Assembly (NCBI GenBank): GCA_046542915.1
Contig: JBKHAI010000017.1
Span: forward strand, 1 to 18,122
From: SKVL01 sp046542915
Lineage (GTDB): Bacteria > Patescibacteriota > Minisyncoccia > Phycocordibacterales > CSBR16-193
DNA length: 18,122 bases
Direction of reading: 5' to 3'
Shown: one piece after another, positions 6,932 through 14,906 of the stretch
Layout of the letters: every line of letters starts with the position of its first letter
How positions within the stretch are numbered: position 1 is the first letter of the stretch
The notes under the pieces: model-generated
Seen by the model: only the letters and a program-made list of their open reading frames with translations
The model's database searches: none
What the model was told of the DNA's origin: nothing
Position numbers and translations under genes: made by a program

Positions 6932-7366
6932 TCACCAGATCCAGCAGAACAGGTTGCGTTGGGCAGCACGCTTGGCCACCCACAATGCTCTTCGGTCCAG
7001 CTCATTCAGGAGCTCCCCGGCGCGATTGCCCTCGACAGTTGCGAGCTCCACTTTGAGTTCGCGAAGCAGTCGCTTGGTTCGGCTGAGCAGCACCGCCTTT
7101 GCTAGCGGGAACATCACCAGATAGATGATGACTGCCCATGCAAAACCGGTGGCCCACGGAGCAAGCCCGAGCAACGGCATATGCCCACCGAATCCAAGCC
7201 AGACCAGGAACCCGAACGTGACCGCCATGGCGGCATTGAGCGGGTACCACGTCCAGTGAAGTTCGATCTGGTTGAGGATGTTCCAGATCTTCCTCGTCTG
7301 CTCACGTTGCCCTGCGGGTAGCTCTGCGATGGCGTGAGCAACCATCATTTTCTTGAACCAGATCAT
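6932..7366 (-). CDS. Cassette-borne hypothetical membrane protein
   Basis: 144 residues, not recognised. Residues 1-40 are charged/helical (AELPAGQREQTRKIWNIL), about 41-63 and 68-92 form two transmembrane helices separated by Gly/Pro-rich residues (MPLLGLAP), and 95-136 are a charged helix-prone tail (TKRLLRELKVELATVEG). The ATG at 7366 has a strong purine SD (AGGGGGG, 7380-7374) at 7-nt spacing, which most genes around it lack. Base composition is clearly higher in GC than the neighbours. Two alternative frames on the same strand are open but have no SD. The domain plan (helix, two TMs, helix) is shared by many unrelated small membrane proteins, so no function is proposed. Foreign origin is inferred from composition, SD use and flanking repeats. 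Confidence 0.7.
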   Translation of the reverse strand: MIWFKKMMVAHAIAELPAGQREQTRKIWNILNQIELHWTWYPLNAAMAVTFGFLVWLGFGGHMPLLGLAPWATGFAWAVIIYLVMFPLAKAVLLSRTKRLLRELKVELATVEGNRAGELLNELDRRALWVAKRAAQRNLFCWIW

Positions 7367-7442
7367 TTGCCGACCCCCCTATCGGTTGGGTTTGGTATGT
7401 GCAAAATCGATCAAGCCACCAGGGCTCAATCGGCCAGTCATA

Positions 7443-7471
7443 AATATAGTATGACTTGCGGTTTGCGTCAA
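7443..7471 (-). promoter_or_regulatory. Promoter of the cassette gene
   Basis: Minus strand TTGACG (7471-7466), 17-bp spacer, TATATT (7448-7443): close to the sigma70 consensus. The predicted leader is about 70 nt. Confidence 0.65.
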
Positions 7472-7596
7472 GGTCAACAAAAAATCCGCACAATTGTGGC
7501 TTCTTCCTTGGAGATTTCTTGGATTAAAAATTTTTCTTCCCATCAATTCAAAACATGGTTCGCGCCGATGTTTTTTCGGGCTCTTTTGCGGTTTTG

Positions 7597-7654
7597 AGCG
7601 GTGCGGCTTCGCCGCCTGTGTTTTTGGCGCGGTGGGTTTGCACTAATTCAAGTA
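7597..7654 (-). repeat. Right terminal inverted repeat of the cassette
   Basis: 58 bp; its reverse complement matches the left copy with three substitutions and lacks the left copy's 23-bp insertion. It contains the mini-hairpin GGC-GAA-GCC (7605-7613 region). Confidence 0.85.
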
Positions 7655-7661
7655 GCCTTTC

Positions 7662-7736
7662 TGGTCCTCTCGGCAGGAATCGAACCTGCATCTAGCCCTT
7701 AGGAGGGGCTTGTTCTATCCATTGAACTACGAGAGG
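7662..7736 (-). tRNA. tRNA-Arg (CCT), CCA encoded
   Basis: Cloverleaf on the minus strand: acceptor CCTCTCG/CGAGAGG, D-arm GTTC/GAAC, anticodon stem AGCCC/GGGCT with loop CTCCTAA (anticodon CCT), 4-nt variable loop, T-arm GCAGG/CCTGC with TTCGATT. Body 7665-7736 (72 nt); discriminator A and encoded CCA at 7664-7662. Confidence 0.96.
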
Positions 7737-7745
7737 AATTTATAC

Positions 7746-7776
7746 TTAAAAAGCCCCCTTACCTGCGCGGCTTTAA
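7746..7776 (-). terminator. Possible terminator between glutaredoxin and tRNA-Arg
   Basis: Minus strand AAAGCC (7774-7769), 13-nt loop, GGCTTT (7755-7750) continuing as TTTTT. The loop is long and the stem short, so it may be leaky and allow read-through into tRNA-Arg. Confidence 0.45.
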
Positions 7777-7810
7777 AACAACTGCCAAAAGATCCAGATG
7801 GTCCAGCGAT

Positions 7811-8050
7811 CTACTGAGCGTTATCTAATATCTCGGCAACTTTGTCTTTATCAAAACCTATTATCATCTCATCCCCAATAAAGATCACCGGAACACCCAT
7901 TTGTCCGCTTTTTTCTATCATTTCCTGTCTTCTTTCCGCATCTTCTGAAACGTCATAGTCCTTATACTCTATTCCTCTTTCTTTAAAGAAATCTTTGGCC
8001 ATATCACAATAGACACAGGTAGGGGTTGAATATATTATGACTTCTTTCAT
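7811..8050 (-). CDS. Glutaredoxin/NrdH-like redoxin
   Basis: A 79-residue thioredoxin-fold protein of glutaredoxin size. It starts with the beta strand KEVIIYSTPTC; the redox pair is Cys12-Val-Tyr-Cys15; the cis-proline loop is GVPVIFIGDEMIIGFD near 52-67, with the Gly-Phe-Asp end seen in NrdH/Grx family members. It would reduce disulfides in the cytoplasm, using either glutathione or, as for NrdH, thioredoxin reductase; the sequence does not settle which. No ribonucleotide reductase gene is nearby. It lies 71 bases after the FtsB-like gene with its own promoter and a non-SD leader of about 24 nt. Confidence 0.92.
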   Translation of the reverse strand: MKEVIIYSTPTCVYCDMAKDFFKERGIEYKDYDVSEDAERRQEMIEKSGQMGVPVIFIGDEMIIGFDKDKVAEILDNAQ

Positions 8051-8080
8051 GATAATTTAATTTTTATGATAACAAAAATC

Positions 8081-8109
8081 AGTATAACACCGACCGCTAA
8101 AATTCTCAA
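8081..8109 (-). promoter_or_regulatory. Promoter of the glutaredoxin gene
   Basis: Minus strand TTGAGA (8109-8104), 17-bp spacer ending in TGT, TATACT (8086-8081): near-consensus with an extended -10. Confidence 0.7.
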
Positions 8110-8121
8110 TAAAACTTATGA

Positions 8122-8511
8122 TCAAAAAAGACTCGTAAACCAACCCTTGACCTTCTTCCAAAATCCCTCTTTTTTGTTATCTTCAAGGTCATCATTTTCT
8201 TCGAGACGCTCATCTTCTATGATCACGGCCATCTGCTCCCCTTCTTTACCAGCATTAAAACTTCTAACTTCTGCCTCTTTTCCTAAACTGCTCTCCAGAT
8301 AATCAATTTCACTTTCAAACTTCTCTTTTTTAGAAAGTAATTCATCCATACGTGCCTTAGCCGCCAAATGATCCCCTTTGCTCTCAGAGTATTTATTATA
8401 CATATTCCACACCGGTATAAACATCAAAAACACCAACAACAAAAGCGTCACTAAAGATAAGCGCGACCAAACCCATTTCTTCAGTTTTCTTTTTGTCGTT
8501 AACTGCAACAT
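8122..8511 (-). CDS. FtsB/DivIC-like septum-formation protein
   Basis: 129 residues with FtsB/DivIC architecture: a basic cytoplasmic N-terminus (KRKLKK), one transmembrane helix at about 18-36, then an extracytoplasmic coiled coil at about 40-78 (DELLSKKEKFESEIDYLESSLGKE) and a short conserved-looking EVRSFNAGKEGEQ segment. In the family this coil pairs with FtsL and FtsQ in the divisome to regulate septal peptidoglycan synthesis. The C-terminal tail is acidic and then ends with an amphipathic, Trp/Phe-containing basic stretch (GFWKKVKGWFTSLF), which is not typical and could lie on the membrane surface. Assignment rests on architecture and weak sequence resemblance. Confidence 0.75.
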   Translation of the reverse strand: MLQLTTKRKLKKWVWSRLSLVTLLLLVFLMFIPVWNMYNKYSESKGDHLAAKARMDELLSKKEKFESEIDYLESSLGKEAEVRSFNAGKEGEQMAVIIEDERLEENDDLEDNKKEGFWKKVKGWFTSLF

Positions 8512-8529
8512 ATCTTAGTAGTAAATGAC

Positions 8530-8557
8530 TTGATTTTTACCCTAATGATACTATAAA
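8530..8557 (+). promoter_or_regulatory. Promoter of the 33-aa peptide gene (near leaderless)
   Basis: TTGATT (8530-8535), 16-bp spacer, TATAAA (8552-8557). The expected start near 8564 leaves a leader of about 3 nt before the ATG at 8567. Confidence 0.6.
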
Positions 8558-8566
8558 ATAGAAATT

Positions 8567-8668
8567 ATGATATTCAAACAAAAGAACCAAAAGACAATAA
8601 GATGGATAATGATCGTTATGGGTATCTTCGTAGCGATCAGTATGGTCTTCCTCTATACTCCTTTTTGA
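8567..8668 (+). CDS. 33-residue single-pass membrane peptide
   Basis: ATG at 8567, TGA at 8666-8668. The product has a basic N-terminus (MIFKQKNQKTIRW) followed by one hydrophobic helix (IMIVMGIFVAISMVFLYTPF). Support for reality: a promoter with proper spacing directly upstream, a terminator directly downstream, isolation between two minus-strand genes, and the positive-inside layout of a membrane peptide (N-terminus in the cytoplasm). Function unknown; small one-helix peptides of this kind occur in CPR genomes and may modulate a membrane complex. It is divergent from the FtsB-like gene with 55 bases between the starts. Confidence 0.65.
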   Translation: MIFKQKNQKTIRWIMIVMGIFVAISMVFLYTPF

Positions 8669-8695
8669 TCAAATAGATCAAAAAGAAATGAATAT

Positions 8696-8722
8696 AAACC
8701 ACCTCATGTAGGTGGTTTTATT
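8696..8722. terminator. Bidirectional terminator between the 33-aa gene and lepA
   Basis: Perfect 9-bp stem AAACCACCT (8696-8704) / AGGTGGTTT (8710-8718), loop CATGT, then TTATT on the plus strand. It converges with the lepA stop codon (8720-8718). A second, AT-rich palindrome TTTTTGATC/GATCAAAAA lies at 8662-8684. Confidence 0.8.
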
Positions 8723-10526
8723 CTTCTTGTTGGGTCATCTTAAGAAAGACCTCGTATGGGACATTGACCTTCCCTCTTTCCTTCATCTTCTTTTTGCCTT
8801 CTTTTTGTTTTTCACGCAACTTCATCTTCCTGGTGATATCTCCCCCATATAAATGTGCGGTAACATCCTTTCGCAAGGCCGGTATTGTTTTTGAAGATAA
8901 GATCTTCCCTTGGACCCTGGCTTGTATCTTGGCGGCAAAAAGCTGCCTCGGCATTATTGAATGAAGTTTTTCTACTGTCTTTTTGGCTTCCTCATAAGCT
9001 TTTCGTCGGGATATTACTCTGGAAAAGACCGGCATAATTTCTTCAGCGATCAAAACGTCCATACGAACGACATCCGCTTCTCTCATGCCGATTATCTCGT
9101 AAGAAACAGATGCAAAACCGGAAGAAACACTTTTTAATTTATCAAAGAAGTTCCTCATTAACTCCCTTAGCGGCATCTCTACGGTCAAAGAGGTCCTGTC
9201 TTTCCCGACCGTTTCCGAACTTCCTACTACAGCTTCATGCTCATACAATAAAGGAAGCAGAACACCAATATAATCAGCTGGCGTTATAATACGCAACTTC
9301 ACCCACGGTTCAAATATTTTTATACCCCTCTCGTCATCCGGAAACAAATGAGAAGCATAGACCCGGCTCCTTGTTCCTGAAGAATAAAGCACCTCATACT
9401 CCACCGAGGGCATGGTCACTACCAATTCAACTTCGAATTCCCTTTTTATTCGCTCGGTTATGATCTCCATATGAAGCATACCTAAAAAACCGCAACGAAA
9501 TCCCTTACCTAGAGCCTGAGAAGATTCTTCCTCAAAAGATAGCGACGAATCAGAAAGTTTCAGTCTTTCCAGGGCCTGTTTTAAAGCAACAAACTCATCC
9601 TGCCCTTCAGGATATAAGGAAGCCCAAACAATAGGCTGAGGTGTTCTATACCCTGACAGCGAATCCTCAGCTCGATCTTTGTAAGACAAAGTGTCACCCA
9701 CAGAAGCAATATTCGGCTCTTTTATACCGGTAACCACATAACCTATCTCCCCGACTTTCAAAGACTCCATCGGAACTCTTTGAGGTGAAAAAACTCCGAC
9801 TTCTGAAGCCTTAAAAGAGACCTTACCGGCGTGTAGATACAAGGTCTCTCCTTTACGGACCTCACCGTCGAAAACCCTGACATAAACCATCACTCCTCGG
9901 TGATTGGAATATTCAAAATCAAAGACCAAGGAGCGAAAACCCTTATCATCACCAACCTCCGGAGGAGGAACTTCCTTAATAATACGATCTAGTAGTTTCT
10001 CAACACCTTCTCCGGTTTTTCCGGAAGTAAGAGAAATGTCCTCCTTCCGGCAACCAATAAGGTCCATGATCTCTTTAGAGACTTCTTCAATACGAGCCTG
10101 AGGGGAATCAACCTTGGTCAGAACCGGGATTATCTCCAGTTCGGCCTCAAGAGCATCCCACAGAGTAGTTAATGTTTGCGCTTGCACTCCTTGAGTGGCA
10201 TCAACTAAAAGAAGCGAACCCTCTACCGCCTTTAAGGCCCTGGAAACCTCATAAGAAAAATCAATATGTCCCGGTGTGTCTATTAAATTGAGAATATACT
10301 CAGTCTCTTCTCTATGATCTGAAGATGAAGGACTATACATCATTCGTGCCGGTTGCATCTTTATGGTTATCCCCCGCTCTCGCTCCAGTTCCATACTGTC
10401 CAATACCTGTTCCTTCATTTTTCTTCCTTCTATCGTATGTGTCAACTCAAGCATGCGGTCCGCTAGAGTGGATTTTCCGTGATCAACATGACTTATTATT
10501 GAAAAATTTCTGATCTTGTCATTCAT
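8718..10526 (-). CDS. lepA: Elongation factor 4 (back-translocating GTPase)
   Basis: Ribosome-associated translational GTPase of about 602 aa, the usual family length. G1 is HVDHGKST at 13-20, G2 RGITIK, G3 DTPGHIDF, G4 TKVD (the family usually has NKxD), G5 SGKTGEG. Domain II, the EF-G-like domains and the LepA-specific C-terminal domain follow, ending with GGDITRKMKLREKQKEGKKKMKERG, a hallmark of the family. The ATG at 10526 is chosen because GAGAAG sits 7 bases upstream; a GTG 15 bases earlier would put the SD inside the gene and add residues not usual in LepA. It follows murJ by 78 bases on the same strand, with a weak promoter candidate in between. Confidence 0.97.
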   Translation of the reverse strand: MNDKIRNFSIISHVDHGKSTLADRMLELTHTIEGRKMKEQVLDSMELERERGITIKMQPARMMYSPSSSDHREETEYILNLIDTPGHIDFSYEVSRALKAVEGSLLLVDATQGVQAQTLTTLWDALEAELEIIPVLTKVDSPQARIEEVSKEIMDLIGCRKEDISLTSGKTGEGVEKLLDRIIKEVPPPEVGDDKGFRSLVFDFEYSNHRGVMVYVRVFDGEVRKGETLYLHAGKVSFKASEVGVFSPQRVPMESLKVGEIGYVVTGIKEPNIASVGDTLSYKDRAEDSLSGYRTPQPIVWASLYPEGQDEFVALKQALERLKLSDSSLSFEEESSQALGKGFRCGFLGMLHMEIITERIKREFEVELVVTMPSVEYEVLYSSGTRSRVYASHLFPDDERGIKIFEPWVKLRIITPADYIGVLLPLLYEHEAVVGSSETVGKDRTSLTVEMPLRELMRNFFDKLKSVSSGFASVSYEIIGMREADVVRMDVLIAEEIMPVFSRVISRRKAYEEAKKTVEKLHSIMPRQLFAAKIQARVQGKILSSKTIPALRKDVTAHLYGGDITRKMKLREKQKEGKKKMKERGKVNVPYEVFLKMTQQEE

Positions 10527-10555
10527 ATTTAATCTTCTCACTCAATTACAGCCTA

Positions 10556-10584
10556 ATACTAACCCAACTAAATAGGCACGTAAA
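10556..10584 (-). promoter_or_regulatory. Weak promoter candidate for lepA
   Basis: Minus strand TTTACG (10584-10579), 17-bp spacer, TAGTAT (10561-10556); predicted leader about 23 nt carrying GAGAAG. Only a partial consensus match. Confidence 0.35.
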
Positions 10585-10604
10585 GAAAAACCTCAAAATA
10601 AGTA

Positions 10605-12278
10605 TCAGATCTCATGACCTACTCCGGAAACCCGCACCTTCCAAAATCGTTGTCTAAGAGTTTCCAGAACGATCTTTATCTCCCTATTATTCAAGAGGAA
10701 CAAGACCAAAATGTTCACTAAAGCCCCGACCAATCCGGCCAGAACTCCTTGCAACAAGACCGCTAAAAGGGTCTCAAGTTCTACAAAAAGACTATAGATG
10801 TTTAAAACCGAATACGCGGCCGCACCCCCGATGATCGCTGAAGCAAAGACCTGAGAAAAGGTTAAAAGCAAAGGTTTGAAAAATCCTTTTCTACGTTTTT
10901 CAAATATAAATATAAAGACCAAACCGTTAATTATCATTCCTATCGAAAAACCCAAGGGAAGCATCAGAACTTCGGTTCCCACTACCCCTTCTACCCTTAA
11001 TAAGGACTCCATAAAGTAACGAAAAGATTCAAAATTCTTAAAAACTAAATAGAAAACAAACGCTGAGACAACAGCCAATATTCCGGAGAACAAATTGACC
11101 AACAGAGGCAGTACGGTCTTGCCCATCGCATAAAAACTTCTAATAAACAAAAGTGAAAGCCCTTGGAACACCACCGACACCGAAAAAAGCGCCAAAGCCG
11201 CGGCCGTAAGCTGTGTCGCTTCCCACTCAAACCGTCCGGTTCCCAGAATAACCCTGATTATCTGAGCTCTCAGAACAATAAAAATAATTGCTATTGGAAT
11301 AGACCAAAATATAATGTGTTGAGCGGAGGTAATTAAATAATTCCAGTATCTCTTAAGATCTCCTTCGGCAAACATCTTGGTCATTGCCGGAAAAGCCGCT
11401 AAGGAATAACTGACCCCTATGGTACTTAAAACTACGGACTGTAAATTGAACGAAAAATTAAAAACAGTAATTGAACCTTCGGCCATTAAAGAAGCTAGCG
11501 AAAGAAGCGCTATTAGCAAAAAATGAGTAATACCTAAGGTGAAAGTTCGAGGTATAGAAAGAAAAGTGACAGTACGTAAAATAGAAAGATCAAGACCCCA
11601 AGTCGGCACTGGCATTAACTTCTTTTGAAGAACGAAAGGTATATGGATGACCATATGCATAAAAGCTCCTAAAACCACTCCAACCGCTACCCCGGTAACT
11701 CCCATAGTGGGGACGAAAAACAATATACCGACTATTATTCCGAGGTTGTACATTACCGGACTTAAAGCATACAGAAAAAAACGTTGATAGGTTTGACTAA
11801 TAGAGCCAAAGAGGTTTGATATCCCTAATAACACCGGAGAAAGAAGCATTATTCGCATCAAAAGAACCAAACTATCAAGTTCCTCTCCATTAAACCCCGG
11901 AAATATAAGAGGTAATATTAGAGGCGCTAAAATGAAAACAATGACGCTGACCAGAATAACGAAGATGAAGAAAAAGCTAAATACTTGCCTTACAAAGTAT
12001 CTAGCTTCCTCTTTCCCTCTCTTTAGGTGATCAACCAAAAGAGGCATTATTATAGACACCGAGACCAACGAAGCAACGGTTATAAATATCAGATCCGGGA
12101 TCCTGAAAGCAGCGTAATATATATCCAATTCTATACCGGCACCGAAATTATGGGCAAGTAGTCTATCGCGAAACAGCGCTAAGAATTGGGAAAAAAGCGC
12201 AAAGAAACCCAGAAAAAAAGCTGCCTGATGAAGTCCTAATATCTCTCTGTTTAACAGATTAAGTAAGCGCCTAACCAT
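10605..12278 (-). CDS. murJ: MurJ/MviN lipid II flippase
   Basis: 557-residue polytopic membrane protein of the MOP superfamily that moves lipid II across the membrane for peptidoglycan synthesis. N-terminal features match MurJ: QAAFFLGFFALFSQFLALFRDRLLAHNFGAG and DIYYAAFRIPDLIF (the family has a conserved AxxAFRIPN-like segment), then SVSIIMPLLVDH, and PVMYNLGIIVGI further on. Hydrophobic segments run through the whole length, consistent with about 14 helices. It is somewhat longer than E. coli MurJ (511 aa) because of loops near 410-440. The start is 17 bases after the upstream TPR/ligase gene, with no SD, suggesting co-transcription. Neighbouring polysaccharide and undecaprenyl genes fit an envelope role. 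Confidence 0.93.
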   Translation of the reverse strand: MVRRLLNLLNREILGLHQAAFFLGFFALFSQFLALFRDRLLAHNFGAGIELDIYYAAFRIPDLIFITVASLVSVSIIMPLLVDHLKRGKEEARYFVRQVFSFFFIFVILVSVIVFILAPLILPLIFPGFNGEELDSLVLLMRIMLLSPVLLGISNLFGSISQTYQRFFLYALSPVMYNLGIIVGILFFVPTMGVTGVAVGVVLGAFMHMVIHIPFVLQKKLMPVPTWGLDLSILRTVTFLSIPRTFTLGITHFLLIALLSLASLMAEGSITVFNFSFNLQSVVLSTIGVSYSLAAFPAMTKMFAEGDLKRYWNYLITSAQHIIFWSIPIAIIFIVLRAQIIRVILGTGRFEWEATQLTAAALALFSVSVVFQGLSLLFIRSFYAMGKTVLPLLVNLFSGILAVVSAFVFYLVFKNFESFRYFMESLLRVEGVVGTEVLMLPLGFSIGMIINGLVFIFIFEKRRKGFFKPLLLTFSQVFASAIIGGAAAYSVLNIYSLFVELETLLAVLLQGVLAGLVGALVNILVLFLLNNREIKIVLETLRQRFWKVRVSGVGHEI

Positions 12279-12295
12279 GGTATTTCAAGGTCGGG

Positions 12296-14845
12296 CTACT
12301 CTTCCTCCTCTTCCTCCTCTTCTGACCCTTCGCCCGTTAATTCTTCTTCTACCTCCTCTTCCTCTAGTTCAGTTTCTTCATCTTCTAGGTCTTCAAGTTC
12401 ACCTTCTTCAAGATCTTCCGGCCCCGGAACTTCTTCTTCCATCGGCATCTCCGGAGTTGGCTCACCAAAATCAGCAACTCCTTCAAGAGGATCGTCTTCC
12501 CCTTCACGCATATTATCTAAAATAGCCGTTAGTTGCGGGGGAGTTTCACGATTTCGCTCTACCAACTCTTCCAAGACGGTTATAGCTTCGTCTTCCTGAC
12601 CTGTTTGGTACAGTGAAAGACTTAAGAAATACCTAGCGTTGTCAAAACGAGGAGATAAGTTAACCGCTTGATTAAAGACTTTGACTGCGTCAGACATCTC
12701 TCCTTCTTCGTAATGAAGAACCCCGAGTTGGAAATATAGCCCAGGGTCATAGGGTTCTAAACTAATAGCTTGTTGAACCGATTCCTTAGCTTCATCCAAA
12801 TTGCCTTCTTCAATAGCTATTCTTGAATTAAAGAATATGGCATTGGCGTAATTCGGCTTCATCTCAAGAGCCTCATCATTGTACTTCTTTGCTCCTTCAA
12901 GATTTCCGTTAGTGAATTCCAACCTAGCTAATTGCAAGACCAAACCGGGATTGTTGGGATTATGCTCTCTGGCCTTCTCATAAGCTTGGCTAGCCTCCTG
13001 GTAAGGATCAATGTCGGAAAAATTAAAAGGCAACATCTCTTGATAAATATTTCCTAAGGTAAGCCAATTTCTGTAGCCAACCTCTCTGATCTCGGTCGCT
13101 TCGGACGCTCTGCCTCTAGCCAGATTGAAACTGCTTCTTATAACTCCGGCATAATCTTCTTCGCTCATATCACCGGCTTGAACTCTGGCTACTGCCTCCC
13201 TAATACGTTCTAAAGGATACTCGGCTGCCGTCCTGTAATACCTGTCCTGCTCAGAGAGACTTACCGCCCAAGTGAAATTTGATTCTGCTGATTCAACGTC
13301 CCCCTCTCCATAAAAAGAGAAAGCAGATCTTTCAAAGAAAACGCCGGAAATAGTGTTTTTGACAAGAAAAGCTCCAAAAAGCAATAATAGACCAGCCATA
13401 ACTATGGCGACTATCATATTCACTGAGCCCTTTCGGTTCTTTCGGTTAAACTCTAACGGAACTGTTGCCAACCGCTTTTCGCGCGCCATAACAGCAAGCG
13501 GGATAGCGGCGAACATGAAGAACAATGCCAGCAAAGCTGAGGGTAATAGGGTCATGAACAACGCTATCAACAACAAGATAGACGCTGACGCCGAAGTAAT
13601 GAAGACATAACGCGTGAAAATATCCCTAAAAGGTTGGAAAAAGCCCTTTAGAATAGCTAATAAATAAAGAACAATGAAAGACACCCACGCCAAGACACCG
13701 ACCACACCGGTAGTTACTGGCACACTACTTAAGAAACTGAAGCCCTGTCCAAATTCTGCATTCCAAAAACGAGTTCCCATTATTCCTTCAGGTTTGTGTT
13801 GCATCCATTGATAAGAAAAATCCATTGGCCCCGCCCCTAGAGCAGTTTTAAGTGGATCTTCAAGTATAGTTGATTTCGCCACATGGACCGTAGCGGCGGC
13901 GGAAGGACGTAGATCATCTGAAGAAACCTCCATGACTCCGGAAAGGGCGTTGGATAAAGGACTACCGAAGAATACGAAAGCAATGGAGATGAAAAGAACT
14001 ACTACTGACAGAAAAGGAATTCCCGAAGCATCCTCTCGGTCTTCTTCTGTTACTTGATAGAAAATTGAAAGTAATAAAACGATCGCAATAGCTACCCAGT
14101 ACCAAGTAATTCCGGTTAAAACAAGGAAGAATAAAGAGATCAACATCACAAGACCCAATATCCATCGGAATATAGACCTCATTCTGAACATCTCGAAGGT
14201 AAAAATGGATAGAACAAGGATAATACCAAAAAGAACACCAACAGCAGACCAAGACTCTAAAGGACTGGCGTTTAGGGAATCAAAGAACCCTAAAGAAAGA
14301 AAATCCGATCCTATGATAAATCGCAGCAAGAAAAACAACGCTAAAACCAAGCCGGAACCCAGTACCGCTAAGTAAAAATAAAAGACGTGAGCATTCTTTT
14401 GAAAAAAGAACCATGTTAAGAAGAACAAAAGAAAGAAGAACGTAATGGCTGAGAAAGTATAGGCCTCAGAACCATACCCGGCGATAGATAAGGAGAATCC
14501 GGATACAGAGAAGATACTTGAGAGTAAATAAACTATCGGAATGGACAAAGCCGCTAAAAATATAGGATTTTTAGGGATCTCCGCCCTGCCACTTCTCAAC
14601 ATGAACATCACAAGCAGTAAAGCGACCACTGAAACAAAAGATATCAATAGCAGTATTTTACCGGCCGTAAAGTTGAAGAAAGGAGAAGGAATAAAAAATA
14701 TAGGTATAAGAAAGGCGAAAGCTACCAGTATCGCTCCCCCTATTTCATAAAGTCCTTTTATAGGTAGTGCTAAAGCATTATTCCTTTCTTTTTTTGCTAC
14801 ATCATTTTCTATTTCATGGTGCAGTTGGTTATGTTCTTCATTCAT
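12296..14845 (-). CDS. O-antigen-ligase-like membrane protein with C-terminal TPR and acidic tail
   Basis: 849 residues in four parts. (1) A short hydrophilic N-terminus. (2) About 12 hydrophobic segments between 30 and 490; a periplasmic loop near 335-375 (GAGPMDFSYQWMQHKPEG...FWNAEFGQGF) resembles the conserved loop of WaaL/Wzy-type polymer ligases and polymerases. (3) Tetratricopeptide repeats from about 610 to 775 (SQAYEKAREHNPNNPG, YNDEALEMKPNYANA, QAISLEPYDPGLYF, FNQAVNLSPRFDNA). (4) A tail of about 60 residues made mostly of Glu, ending in eight Glu. A role in attaching or polymerising undecaprenyl-linked surface glycan, with the TPR part docking partners, is inference supported by the adjoining murJ. 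Start ATG at 14845. Confidence 0.85.
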   Translation of the reverse strand: MNEEHNQLHHEIENDVAKKERNNALALPIKGLYEIGGAILVAFAFLIPIFFIPSPFFNFTAGKILLLISFVSVVALLLVMFMLRSGRAEIPKNPIFLAALSIPIVYLLSSIFSVSGFSLSIAGYGSEAYTFSAITFFFLLFFLTWFFFQKNAHVFYFYLAVLGSGLVLALFFLLRFIIGSDFLSLGFFDSLNASPLESWSAVGVLFGIILVLSIFTFEMFRMRSIFRWILGLVMLISLFFLVLTGITWYWVAIAIVLLLSIFYQVTEEDREDASGIPFLSVVVLFISIAFVFFGSPLSNALSGVMEVSSDDLRPSAAATVHVAKSTILEDPLKTALGAGPMDFSYQWMQHKPEGIMGTRFWNAEFGQGFSFLSSVPVTTGVVGVLAWVSFIVLYLLAILKGFFQPFRDIFTRYVFITSASASILLLIALFMTLLPSALLALFFMFAAIPLAVMAREKRLATVPLEFNRKNRKGSVNMIVAIVMAGLLLLFGAFLVKNTISGVFFERSAFSFYGEGDVESAESNFTWAVSLSEQDRYYRTAAEYPLERIREAVARVQAGDMSEEDYAGVIRSSFNLARGRASEATEIREVGYRNWLTLGNIYQEMLPFNFSDIDPYQEASQAYEKAREHNPNNPGLVLQLARLEFTNGNLEGAKKYNDEALEMKPNYANAIFFNSRIAIEEGNLDEAKESVQQAISLEPYDPGLYFQLGVLHYEEGEMSDAVKVFNQAVNLSPRFDNARYFLSLSLYQTGQEDEAITVLEELVERNRETPPQLTAILDNMREGEDDPLEGVADFGEPTPEMPMEEEVPGPEDLEEGELEDLEDEETELEEEEVEEELTGEGSEEEEEEEE

Positions 14846-14878
14846 AATATTTCCAATAATAATTAGTATATAGCTTTA

Positions 14879-14906
14879 ATTTTAACTTATTGTCTCTTTT
14901 TAGCAA
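14879..14906 (-). promoter_or_regulatory. Candidate promoter of the TPR/ligase-murJ unit
   Basis: Minus strand TTGCTA (14906-14901), 16-bp spacer, TAAAAT (14884-14879); leader about 30 nt. A second -10-like TATACT at 14870-14865 would give a shorter leader. Confidence 0.4.

Larger units (their letters stand above)
6687..7654. mobile_element. 968-bp GC-rich cassette bounded by inverted repeats
   Basis: The ends carry the same sequence in opposite orientation: 29+29 bp matching at 55 of 58 positions, with an extra 23 bp in the left copy. Inside is one complete expression unit on the minus strand (promoter 7471-7443, SD, ORF 7366-6932, terminator 6897-6856). The interior is GC-rich (35 of 60 bases in 7021-7080) against about 38% in neighbouring genes. 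No transposase and no obvious target-site duplication were seen (outside bases GCAGGG on the left, GCCTTT on the right). It sits between a protein gene and tRNA-Arg, 7 bp from the encoded CCA end of the latter. Best read as a non-autonomous mobile or captured gene cassette; an assembly chimera cannot be excluded. Confidence 0.6.

Noticed and set aside
6687..7654. Standard insertion sequence
   Set aside because: No transposase ORF and no target-site duplication; the only credible gene is a small membrane protein.
10527..10541. GTG start adding five residues to LepA
   Set aside because: The SD-like GAGAAG would lie inside the coding part; the ATG at 10526 matches family N-termini.
9850..10550. 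Plus-strand ORFs of 62-65 codons opposite lepA
   Set aside because: Antisense shadows without SD, promoter or family resemblance.
12277..12525. Plus-strand Leu/Pro-rich ORF
   Set aside because: Antisense of the Glu-rich tail of the TPR/ligase protein; composition is a by-product of GAA/GAG codons.
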